NCBI GenBank assembly: GCA_027622795.1
Contig: JAQBZA010000082.1
Span: forward strand, 1-10,128
Reading direction: 5' to 3'
DNA from: Planctomycetota bacterium
GTDB lineage: Bacteria > Planctomycetota > Planctomycetia > Pirellulales > UBA1268
Length of the DNA stretch: 10,128 nucleotides
Positions 1-5,529 of the stretch are shown here, one piece after another. A program made the translations under genes and the position numbers. How positions within the stretch are numbered: the first letter of the stretch is position 1; each line of letters begins with the position of its first letter. A model generated the notes under the pieces. It was given only the letters and a program-made list of their open reading frames with translations, was not told the DNA's origin and did no database searches.

Positions 1-369
1 GCGGATCTCGCCTCCCACGATGATGCGGCCCCGCCAGAAAAACGGGGTCTGGTTTCGCATCACAAACGCGTTGAGCGCGACAAACCCTTCCACATCATCG
101 GGATGTACGCACCTGAAAGCGAGCGTCGGATCGGCCATCACAGCCGCCCGGTCAAGCTCGAGCATCGTGAGCCAGCGGGAGCTGCAGAAAGAAAAATAGG
201 GCTCGCCGACCGCGTTGAGTTCGATGGTGTAGGTGCCAACCGGGATGTTTTCGGTCAGCTTGTAGGCCACCTCGGCATCGGGCACGGGCCGCGGCTGCGC
301 GATCGCCCCCGCCAACGACGCGTTACCGGCATCCGGTTCTGCAAGATTTTGATACTCATCGAGATTCAT
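1..369 (-). CDS. PAS-domain protein, N-terminal part, cut by the window edge
   Basis: The reading frame is open from the ATG at 369 to base 1, giving the first 123 residues of a longer protein. After a variable leader of about 35 residues comes a PAS-like fold. It has a short strand (IPVGTYTIEL), an Asn/Gly turn, FSFCSSRWLTMLELD, the typical PAS_3-type VHPDD turn near residue 89, and a helix leading into FFWRGRIIVGGEIR. PAS domains sense small ligands or redox state and usually sit in front of a histidine kinase, diguanylate cyclase or phosphatase module. That output domain lies outside the window, so the class of signalling protein is unknown. A TTG at 381 is an alternative start. No convincing Shine-Dalgarno is visible. 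The gene starts 51 nt after the stop of the upstream nucleotidyltransferase gene on the same strand, so co-transcription is possible, but nothing shows a functional link. Confidence 0.72.
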   Translation of the reverse strand, partial: MNLDEYQNLAEPDAGNASLAGAIAQPRPVPDAEVAYKLTENIPVGTYTIELNAVGEPYFSFCSSRWLTMLELDRAAVMADPTLAFRCVHPDDVEGFVALNAFVMRNQTPFFWRGRIIVGGEIR

Positions 370-420
370 GGCGGTCAGCAACGATCGGCGTTTGCGTCGT
401 TGCTCGCGTATCGAACGGGG

Positions 421-981
421 TCAGATTTCGGCGTCAGCCTCTCGAATGAGCGGCTCGAGCCCACGAAGCCGATAACGGCGGCAAAGCTCCCGGATGCTGG
501 CGCGGTCTGCGGACGGGTTTGAACGGAGCAACTCGACTATGTCGGCCTTGGACTTCATTCCACCTGCATACAGCTTCAAACCAATCAGGTGCGGCAGTGG
601 AATGATTCGCAGGGGTCCGGACTCACGTGTCGAAAGAGTTGCTGCAGCCAAGCCCGTATCGATGATTGCCGGAAATCGCTCACCGAAGTTGACAATCTGC
701 ACGAGGCCGAAGGCTCCACTGATATCGATCACTCCACCGAGAGGGTCTTGTCCATCCGGCTCCCGGTAGGCCACCTCAAAGCCTGCGAGTCGAAGATTGT
801 TCGACACCTTCGGAAGATCACAGACAGCAACATTCACGCCGAGATCGATATCTTCTGTATGACGGACGTAATGGTGGGCAGCCATAGCCGCCGCACCGAT
901 CACAATCGCCTTGATCCCCTGTTTAGCCAGCAGATCAGCAATCTGCTCCGTCGTTTCAAGTAGGTCGGATGAACGCGGCAT
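421..981 (-). CDS. Nucleotidyltransferase-fold protein (Pol-beta/MNT/AbiEii-like superfamily)
   Basis: The protein has 186 aa from the ATG at 981; a GTG at 990 would add three residues. An N-terminal helix (TTEQIADLLAKQGIKA) leads into the hallmark of the DNA polymerase beta nucleotidyltransferase fold: strand IVIGAAAMA, a basic stretch HHYVRHT, then EDIDLGVNV. The D-x-D pair of the metal site is present, but the usual G-G/S of the first motif is G-A. The C-terminal half (LPHLIGLKLYAGGMKSKADIVELL) matches the helix seen in small stand-alone nucleotidyltransferases, where a Lys and an Asp follow the catalytic lobe. Relatives include AbiEii-type toxins, MntA-type antitoxins and many uncharacterised proteins. 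The substrate cannot be read from the sequence. The start overlaps the 3' end of a short upstream gene, which suggests translational coupling and a two-gene unit. A toxin or antitoxin role is inference only. Confidence 0.82.
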   Translation of the reverse strand: MPRSSDLLETTEQIADLLAKQGIKAIVIGAAAMAAHHYVRHTEDIDLGVNVAVCDLPKVSNNLRLAGFEVAYREPDGQDPLGGVIDISGAFGLVQIVNFGERFPAIIDTGLAAATLSTRESGPLRIIPLPHLIGLKLYAGGMKSKADIVELLRSNPSADRASIRELCRRYRLRGLEPLIREADAEI

Positions 982-1159
982 CCCTATCACTTATGGAGGG
1001 GCCTGGGACCAGAGAGGCAATTCGCTCCTTCAAGCCGATTGCCAACCGAATGCGATCCTCCACCGACAGCCGTTCCATCCGCTGCCTCTCAAGTTCCTTC
1101 GAGCGATTGATGCACCGGCTGGGCCGGGGATGCGGATTGACTGGGGCAGGGCTTCGCAT
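956..1159 (-). CDS. Small helical protein paired with the nucleotidyltransferase
   Basis: This 67-aa protein starts at the ATG at 1159. Its 3' end overlaps the start of the nucleotidyltransferase gene by 26 nt, a layout typical of coupled pairs. Residues 16-50 (SKELERQRMERLSVEDRIRLAI and onward) read as one charged amphipathic helix, with the pattern M-x-x-L-S-x-E-x-R-x-x-x-A-x-x-L-x-x-R often seen in short proteins encoded just upstream of MNT-type nucleotidyltransferases. The frame is open back to 1294, but the extra 45 residues look non-coding, and a likely promoter lies inside that stretch. A shorter start at the ATG at 1078 is also possible. No DNA-binding or catalytic motif is visible. 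It may bind or regulate its neighbour, but that is inferred from arrangement alone. Confidence 0.6.
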   Translation of the reverse strand: MRSPAPVNPHPRPSRCINRSKELERQRMERLSVEDRIRLAIGLKERIASLVPGPSISDRDAAFIRPT

Positions 1160-1188
1160 GGGCGATCTCACAGAAGATAACCGTATAA

Positions 1189-1218
1189 ATCGTAGCAGGA
1201 CACTCGACGCGAAAGCAA
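1189..1218 (-). promoter_or_regulatory. Candidate sigma70-type promoter for the small protein/nucleotidyltransferase unit
   Basis: On the minus strand TTGCTT (1218-1213) is followed after 18 nt by TACGAT (1194-1189). Transcription would start near 1182, leaving a leader of about 22 nt before the ATG at 1159. A weak purine stretch (TGAGA) sits about 10 nt upstream of that ATG. Hexamer matches are moderate, so this is a guess supported mainly by position. Confidence 0.28.
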
Positions 1219-1339
1219 CGCGATCCACCCCGCCTGCGTCATCACCAAGGCCGGCGAAACACGCTATCTCCCCATCCTCCCCATCAGGCGGCAACGAGAT
1301 AGTCGCAGGGTCGGCCGCTCGCCGACGAATTGTGACAAA

Positions 1340-1378
1340 TGTACCGAGGAAGTGTACCGAGGAAGTGTACCGAGGAAG
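1340..1378. repeat. Three perfect tandem copies of a 13-bp unit
   Basis: The unit TGTACCGAGGAAG occurs three times without a mismatch at 1340-1352, 1353-1365 and 1366-1378. The last copy runs into an 11-bp inverted repeat, GAAGTCACTTC (1375-1385). The array lies in the roughly 400-nt gap between divergent transcription units, where no gene is convincing. It could be an operator array or a slippage-prone tract; the sequence does not decide. Confidence 0.95.
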
Positions 1379-1555
1379 TCACTTCTATCGGCGGTGTCCG
1401 CTGTTCGCGGCCGCATAATTCCGCTCCGGAAAAATCGGGGCGATGAAAAGTGGCGGAATGACGATCTCGCTGGGTAACCTCAGCATCGTATTGAGGTTTG
1501 TATTGCCTGCCCGCTCCCTTTGTCACCCGCCCCGCCCCTGGCTTATCGCCCGCCT

Positions 1556-2890
1556 ATGTTCAGTCCGCTTGCCAATCTTCTCGAATCTTGTGGTCTTTCT
1601 CGGGCTGTTCGCCGGGGCTGGAGCGTGTTTAGCCGGCGGCCCCGTCGGCTCGGCTTGCGGAGTGAACGCCCTGCCGTTGGGCTGGCTGTCGAAGGGCTTT
1701 CGGCGGCTGAGTCGCTCGAAATGCGGAGGCTGATGGCGGTCGACATCACGTTTGACGGATTGTCAAGCGTGCTCACCGTCGCCTTTGATGACGCGTCCGA
1801 CGACGCCATCTCGCTCTCGATCAATGCCTCCGGCTACTCGGCCACCGGGGCCAACGAGACCTCCGGCACGGGCACGATCAGCCAACTCATTGTGACGGAT
1901 GCCGGCACGGTCAAGTCATCCGATTTCACACTCCTTCAGGCCGACCAGACGCTCACCGGCGGCCTTTTCATTGCCTCCAATATCACCGCGGCCCGGATTG
2001 AGGATTCGGTGACGACCAGCGGCGGTGACATTTCCATTGGGGCCAACTGCCTGACGTCCTTCACCGCGATCACGCTCGACTCAGGTGCCGGCAACCAGAC
2101 GTACGCCGGCCCGGTCGCACTCCTTGGCGACGTGACGGTGAACGCCATGGGGGGCGGCACTGTTGCCAGCAGCGGCGGCCTGGCTAGCGCGACCCCAGGA
2201 ACGTCGGCACTCACAATCGATGCCGGCACCGCGGGGGCCGTGACCTTCTCCGGCGCCGCCACGACGGTCGCGGGCAATGTCTCGGTGGCCGCTCGCAATA
2301 TCGTGATCACGGCCGACCTCGTCTCGACGAGCGGCGATATTTTGCTGACCGGCGACGCCGGAGCGACGGTCACGGGAGTGTTTCATCGTGTGCATCTCAA
2401 CGGCAGTGGCGTCGGGGTGAAGACGCTGGCCACCGATCTGATCGCGGGCGCGACCGGGGCGATCACCGTGCAGGGCCGGGGCGGCGATGCGGTGGCGGCA
2501 GGGTCGGCAAGTCAGGCATTCGGGGTCTATCTTCACTCCAGGCCCGACACGCTCACGAGCCGGCTCACACTCGGCCTCAGCACTGCAGAGATCGACCGGA
2601 TCACGGCCGGCACCCCCTCCGTCAACTCGGCGACCGCCGGCGTTGCGACCGTCTCGATCCCGCTCACTCCGGCCAACGTGACGAATCTCGCCATTCGCTC
2701 CGCGGCCGGGGTCACGCTCGCCGGCCATATCATGCTCGCCGGCTACATCACGACCGACGGAGGCACGATCACGATCGACGATGGCGCCGGTGGCGACACG
2801 GCGGCAACCCTGAAAACAGTGGGCTCCTCGACACGACCAACGGCGGGAGCACGCCCACAGTCGCAGCCGTCACGATCCGCGGCACGGTGA
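1556..2890 (+). CDS. Surface protein, N-terminal open segment with export leader
   Basis: This is the literal open frame of the first segment (444 aa from the ATG at 1556; a TTG at 1520 is in frame but upstream of the likely start). Residues 1-50 are a basic, Arg-rich leader followed by AESLEMRRLMA (residues 50-60 region), the motif that precedes the mature part in planctomycete extracellular proteins. Residues 65-420 form many short strands with Gly/Asn/Asp turns, as in FHA-like or autotransporter-type beta-strand repeats; examples are ISQLIVTDAGTV, GNQTYAGPVALLGDVTVNA and NVSVAARNIVITADL. The last 25 residues (from about 2813) are out of frame, Arg/Pro/Ser-rich, and unlike the rest. The segment therefore stops at TGA 2888-2890 only because of the frameshift. 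Confidence 0.75.
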   Translation: MFSPLANLLESCGLSRAVRRGWSVFSRRPRRLGLRSERPAVGLAVEGLSAAESLEMRRLMAVDITFDGLSSVLTVAFDDASDDAISLSINASGYSATGANETSGTGTISQLIVTDAGTVKSSDFTLLQADQTLTGGLFIASNITAARIEDSVTTSGGDISIGANCLTSFTAITLDSGAGNQTYAGPVALLGDVTVNAMGGGTVASSGGLASATPGTSALTIDAGTAGAVTFSGAATTVAGNVSVAARNIVITADLVSTSGDILLTGDAGATVTGVFHRVHLNGSGVGVKTLATDLIAGATGAITVQGRGGDAVAAGSASQAFGVYLHSRPDTLTSRLTLGLSTAEIDRITAGTPSVNSATAGVATVSIPLTPANVTNLAIRSAAGVTLAGHIMLAGYITTDGGTITIDDGAGGDTAATLKTVGSSTRPTAGARPQSQPSRSAAR

Positions 2891-3150
2891 CAAGCAACAC
2901 CACCAGCTTCAACCTCCAGATCAACGCCGGCACAGGCGGTGTTGGAACAGGCGGTGAAGTCTTGGTGAACCGCCTTTCGGGGGCCATCGGCGGCACAACC
3001 CCGCTGACCGCGGTCACGCTGATCAACGCCCGTGACACAAACATCGGCCGTGCTGTCAATGCCGGCACACTCTCGCTTCTCGACGCGACTGAAAACATCG
3101 TCGTGCAGGGCGTGATGAATCTCTCAGCAGGCCCTGGTGGCCGCCGCTAA
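2813..3150 (+). pseudogene. Surface protein, middle segment in the shifted frame
   Basis: Frame 1 in this stretch encodes LLDTTNGGSTPTVAAVTIRG, then NTTSFNLQINAGTGGVGTGG and continuing beta-strand sequence to VMNLS. Composition and strand periodicity match the segments on either side, so it belongs to the same protein. It has no start signal of its own. The frame runs into a TAA at 3148-3150, about 25 nt past the point where the coding signal returns to frame 2. Confidence 0.75.
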
Positions 3151-4504
3151 ACCGTACAACCTCACCTTTGTCGGCGGATCGGCCGGCACGAGTGTGATCG
3201 CCGGTGAAACGATGGTTTTGAACATCGGCACCCTGAGATTTGGATACCAGGGGGGAGACGCATTCACCTTCTCCGCAGGCGTGGTGGTAACCGCCCCCGC
3301 GTCGATCGATCTAAGTGCCACGATCGGTGCCACGACCGGCGTGATCACGCTCGGCGACGCCGACACTGGCGTCTTGGTTGGTGGCGGGCCCACGATCGGG
3401 GGCAGTTCAACCGGCGACATCACGATCGGCGATCTGTCTTTTGTGGACGGTGTCGGAATCATCCTGGGCACGGGCACCGCCAATGCAATCGAGGTCGGGG
3501 CGATCAGTGGCAACGGCCAATACGGCATCGTCGTGACCGGCGGAGCGACTGACACGACGATCGGCGGCTCGGGAGCGAGTGCCAAGCCGCTGGTGAGTAA
3601 CGGCCTGTTCGGCATCACGGTGTCGGGCGACGTGTCGGGGACGATGGTGCTGGGCAACCTCGTCTCGAGCCACACGACGGCGAACATCTATCTCAACAAC
3701 GCCCGCAACCTGGCGATCGGCTCGGCGACCACCGGTGACGAGAATACCTTCGACACCGCCGATTACGGCGTCTATGCCGGTGGCAACCTCTCCGGTACGA
3801 CGATCGCGGGCAATACGTTCCAGCAGCACACTCTCGGCGGCGTGGTGCTCACCGAGGCCGGCAACCTCACAGTCCGCGACAACACCCTCGACGACAACGG
3901 TGCCTACGGCGTCTACGCCGGCGGCGATCTCACCGGCACCACGCTCCAGGGCAACACCATCTCCAACCACACCGTCGGCGTGCTCGTGGACAACGGGGCC
4001 AACCTCACGATCGGAAGCGCAAGCGGCACGACCACTGGCGATGCCGATGCCAACGTGATCACAAAGAACACGAGTGCCGGCGTTGTGATCAACGGGGCGG
4101 GCTCCCAGAACGTGAGCATCCTCTCCAACTCGATCTTCGAGAATGACTTCATCGGCATCAGCCTCTCGGCTGGTGGCAATGCCCTGGCCCGCACGCCGCG
4201 GCTCACCGCAGCCAGCACGACCGAGGCGGTCGGATCAATCATCGGCACCGATGGCGACGTCTTCCGGATCCAATACTTCAAGAGTGCGGACGAGGTGACC
4301 AGCAGCAGCCGGTTTGCCCAGGGCGAGCAACTCATCGGCTACCGGGACGTGACGATCGTGGGCGGCACCGCCTCGATCGACTACGACGTCAGTTCGCCCG
4401 GCGTGATCGTGACCGACTGGATCACGGCCACCGCCACGCTCTTGGTCGGCGGCCTGCCTTCGGAAACCTCCCAGTTCTCCTTCGGCATCCGCGTCACGGC
4501 GTAA
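3137..4504 (+). CDS. Surface protein, C-terminal segment with right-handed beta-helix and terminal domain
   Basis: This is the literal third open segment (455 aa if a GTG at 3137 is counted, though no independent start is likely). After KPYNLTFVGGSAGTSVIAGE it continues as strand repeats. From about 3480 to 4150 it shows clear parallel beta-helix rungs: YGIVVTGGATDTTIGG, FGITVSGDVSGTMVLGN, YGVYAGGNLSGTTIAGN, YGVYAGGDLTGTTLQGN, and NVSILSNSIFENDFIGISL. The last 95 residues (DVFRIQYFKSADE, FAQGEQLIGYRDVTIVGG, DWITATATLLVGG, SETSQFSFGIRVTA) match the small beta-sandwich seen after beta-helices in many surface proteins, usually ending in TATAT...TSEFS. This agrees with an extracellular location. 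The final 92 nt recur further right. Confidence 0.78.
   Translation: MAAAKPYNLTFVGGSAGTSVIAGETMVLNIGTLRFGYQGGDAFTFSAGVVVTAPASIDLSATIGATTGVITLGDADTGVLVGGGPTIGGSSTGDITIGDLSFVDGVGIILGTGTANAIEVGAISGNGQYGIVVTGGATDTTIGGSGASAKPLVSNGLFGITVSGDVSGTMVLGNLVSSHTTANIYLNNARNLAIGSATTGDENTFDTADYGVYAGGNLSGTTIAGNTFQQHTLGGVVLTEAGNLTVRDNTLDDNGAYGVYAGGDLTGTTLQGNTISNHTVGVLVDNGANLTIGSASGTTTGDADANVITKNTSAGVVINGAGSQNVSILSNSIFENDFIGISLSAGGNALARTPRLTAASTTEAVGSIIGTDGDVFRIQYFKSADEVTSSSRFAQGEQLIGYRDVTIVGGTASIDYDVSSPGVIVTDWITATATLLVGGLPSETSQFSFGIRVTA
3608..4045 (+). repeat. Three beta-helix repeat units of about 47-52 residues
   Basis: Units start at FGITVSG (3608), YGVYAGGN (3764) and YGVYAGGD (3905), 156 and 141 nt apart. 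Each has the order Y/F-G-x-x-x-x-G, L/V-x-G-T, a Gly-Asn turn, a polar strand ending in His-Thr, then N-L-T/A-I/V. The second and third are most alike, suggesting recent duplication within the helix. Confidence 0.7.
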
Positions 4505-4772
4505 GCGGCCCACCGAAACGGGCCTAGAGATAGCATGCCGGTGGCCCCGAACAACATCGATTGTCGCGTCCGTCACGCCTCACCCGCTCGCTCCGCTCAT
4601 GTCAGGGCAGGGCAGAGCGAACCCGCTCGGACTGGTCCCCCTGGAGAATCGTTCGGCAAAAGCTTCCGTAAGCCGGCGTCGCCCATAGGGCCGTTAGCTC
4701 GAGGCCGTGCGGTATCTAGCCCGACTGTTGAGCGCGTATACTGACAATAGAAAAGTAAGTGAATCCTATGAA
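4505..4772. other. Intergenic region with a possible -10 box
   Basis: No frame here has convincing coding character. TATACT at 4737-4742 resembles a -10 element and would start transcription near 4749, about 25 nt before the short gene at 4773; no good -35 lies at the right distance. No RNA gene or repeat is recognised. Confidence 0.4.
4507..4524 (+). terminator. Candidate hairpin terminator after the surface gene
   Basis: GGCCC (4507-4511) pairs with GGGCC (4520-4524) around an 8-nt loop, starting 3 nt after the stop codon. There is no following T-run, so it would be a weak or non-canonical terminator. Confidence 0.3.
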
Positions 4773-5135
4773 ATGAGGCACGTTGTGGTTCAGGCGAAAC
4801 CGGATCTCTCGACAGAGGCGGCAGTCGAATGGATGCGGGCCTGGCACTCGGCCGGCCCGGCGCTTGAACGCGTGCGCCGGGCGGAGCTTCGGGTGCTCGA
4901 CGGCCGCAAGGCGTTGGCCCTGCTTACTGGCCCGGCTGACTACCGACGGGAACCGCGGAACGCTCGGCCCTCATCCGGGCTCGTTGAGCAACAGCGGTGG
5001 TTCATGAAGGCCCGCGGCGATGCTCGAGGTTTACCGCCTCGCTCGTCGAGCTCAAAGAGGAGCCCGAAATCCTCGGGAGTCTCGCCCGTATGCGTGAGCA
5101 GATATGACATCGAGCTCCCGGCCTTGATCCCCTGA
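4773..5135 (+). CDS. Small uncharacterised protein with SGLVEQQRWF motif and eroded C-terminus
   Basis: The frame gives 120 aa from the ATG at 4773. Residues 15-50 form two charged helices (EAAVEWMRAWHSAGPALERVRRAEL, then a stretch ending ALALLTG), and residues 66-77 read PSSGLVEQQRWF. Short proteins with this order (LERVRxxELR, a linker, then SGLVEQQxWF) are, from memory, recurrent in planctomycetes and cyanobacteria and have no known function. After about residue 82 (near 5018) the sequence turns into Arg/Pro/Ser-rich low-complexity residues, and an antisense frame has better coding character there. The natural C-terminus was therefore probably at or just after WFMKAR, and the present stop at 5133-5135 is accidental. 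It lies among relics of toxin-antitoxin-type genes, which hints that it too arrived as accessory cargo; that is inference. Confidence 0.55.
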   Translation: MRHVVVQAKPDLSTEAAVEWMRAWHSAGPALERVRRAELRVLDGRKALALLTGPADYRREPRNARPSSGLVEQQRWFMKARGDARGLPPRSSSSKRSPKSSGVSPVCVSRYDIELPALIP

Positions 5136-5233
5136 GCGTCGAGCAAATCGGTAATCTGCTTCATCGCCTCTTCATTCGCGACCGCTTTCCAGCCCCACCA
5201 AATCCGCCAAAAACCACCGCCATTGCCCGACAA
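5020..5233 (-). pseudogene. Antisense gene fragment, possibly a nucleotidyltransferase relic
   Basis: On the minus strand from the ATG at 5233 the frame reads GFWRIWWGWKAVANEEAMK, then QITDLLDAQGIKAGSSMSYL, then LTHTGETPEDFGLLFELDE. The part QITDLLDAQGIKA resembles QIADLLAKQGIKA near the start of the intact nucleotidyltransferase at 421-981, and HT....ED..LG is loosely shared as well. At DNA level CCTTGATCCCCTG and nearby bases match between about 5122-5170 and 908-956 at roughly 70 percent by eye. The metal-binding D-x-D is absent and the frame degrades past about 5020. It could be a decayed paralogue or an unrelated short gene; a plus-strand frame (5030-5104, SLVELKEEPEILGSLARMRE) competes for the same DNA. 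Confidence 0.35.
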
Positions 5234-5258
5234 AAACCGATGTGACTACAAAGACCAC

Positions 5259-5411
5259 ATGATTACCAACCTCCGAGATGCCAAGGCCCGCCTGAGTCTG
5301 CTCGTGCATCTCGCGGCAGCCCGTGTCGCCCAATTACGAAGCATCGTGACCACCGACCGCCGGATGCGAGTAGCGGCGGAAGCGATCGGAATGACCGCTG
5401 TCGATCCGTGA
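5259..5411 (+). pseudogene. Fused relic of a Phd-type antitoxin and a VapC-type PIN toxin
   Basis: This is a 50-aa frame from the ATG at 5259 to TGA 5409-5411. Residues 1-20 (MITNLRDAKARLSLLVHLAA) match the N-terminus of Phd/YefM antitoxins, where N-x-x-[ED]A[KR]xxLSxLV is the DNA-binding and dimerisation start. Residues 25-50 (QLRSIVTTDRRMRVAAEAIG, then MTAVDP) match the C-terminus of PIN-domain VapC toxins, where TTDRR carries a conserved acidic metal ligand followed by a helix and a final strand. In intact modules these ends are about 500 nt apart in two genes. Here the antitoxin C-terminus and the toxin N-terminus with its other catalytic acids are missing and the ends are joined in frame. 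Neither activity is expected. An internal deletion of a former phd-vapC pair is the simplest explanation. Confidence 0.6.
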
Positions 5412-5437
5412 CCGGTGTCGGTTTCGTGCCTGCGGGA

Positions 5438-5529
5438 GTGACCGACTGGATCACCGCCACCGCCACGCTCTTGGTCGGCGGCCTCTCCTCCGAGACCTCC
5501 CAGGTCTCCTTCGGCATCCGCGTCACGGC
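5438..5529 (+). repeat. 92-nt copy of the 3' end of the beta-helix surface gene
   Basis: Aligned without gaps to 4409-4500, this stretch differs at 7 of 92 positions by my count. It encodes VTDWITATATLLVGGL followed by SSETSQVSFGIRVTA, with two residue changes against the other copy (P to S, F to V); the other nucleotide changes are synonymous. The copy ends just where the original has its TAA; here the next bases are ATTGG, so the stop is lost. It has no start and is a gene relic. Confidence 0.9.

Larger units (their letters stand above)
1160..1555. other. Divergent intergenic region
   Basis: This 396-nt stretch separates the minus-strand nucleotidyltransferase unit from the plus-strand surface gene. 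Besides the candidate minus-strand promoter and the 13-bp tandem repeat it holds a short perfect inverted repeat, TTCCG-CTC-CGGAA (1419-1431), with no T-run on either side where a terminator would need it. Open frames across it have poor codon character. I see no RNA gene and no clear promoter for the rightward surface gene. Confidence 0.6.
1556..4504 (+). pseudogene. Exported beta-strand/beta-helix surface protein, broken by two compensating frameshifts
   Basis: Read across two one-base indels, this locus encodes one protein of about 982 aa. Frame 2 carries coding sequence from the ATG at 1556 to about 2812; frame 1 carries it from about 2813 to 3121; frame 2 resumes from about 3122 to the TAA at 4502-4504. 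The first break is repaired by adding one G before GAAAAC (giving LENSGLLDTTNGG); the second by removing one base within CTCTCAG. Net length change is zero. Composition is uniform throughout: rich in Gly, Thr, Ala, Ser and Val, short beta-strand periodicity, almost no Cys. The N-terminus has the planctomycete export leader. The C-terminus ends in a domain common after beta-helices in large bacterial surface proteins. The likely role is as a cell-surface or matrix protein; the ligand is unknown. It may be a true pseudogene or an intact gene with sequencing errors. Confidence 0.8.

Noticed and set aside
103..522. Plus-strand open frame of 139 codons
   Set aside because: It is antisense to the PAS-domain gene and the end of the nucleotidyltransferase gene, both with recognisable motifs; its own sequence is Arg/Gly/His-rich without domain character.
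1160..1294. N-terminal extension of the small partner gene
   Set aside because: The added 45 residues lack helical or conserved character and would cover the likely promoter; the ATG at 1159 is preferred.
1340..1378. CRISPR-like array
   Set aside because: Units are 13 bp, directly adjacent, with no spacers and no cas genes.
1389..1415. GC-rich stems near GCGGCCGC as a terminator
   Set aside because: Very short stems, no T-run, and no gene ends there on either strand.
1443..1733. 96-codon plus-strand frame with hydrophobic stretch
   Set aside because: It overlaps the leader of the surface gene in another frame; the export motif ESLEMRRLMA is in the frame from 1556.
2813..3122. Programmed ribosomal frameshifting in the surface gene
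   Set aside because: No X-XXY-YYZ slippery heptamer with downstream structure is evident at either site, and two opposite programmed shifts in one gene would be exceptional.
2081..4335. Several minus-strand open frames across the surface gene
   Set aside because: Thr/Val/Pro- or Arg/Asp/Gly-biased mirror frames of a repetitive GC-rich gene.
4660..4720. Integron attC-type site in the relic region (GTTAGCT near 4693)
   Set aside because: Does not fit the GTTRRRY core and no partner inverse core or imperfect stem was found.
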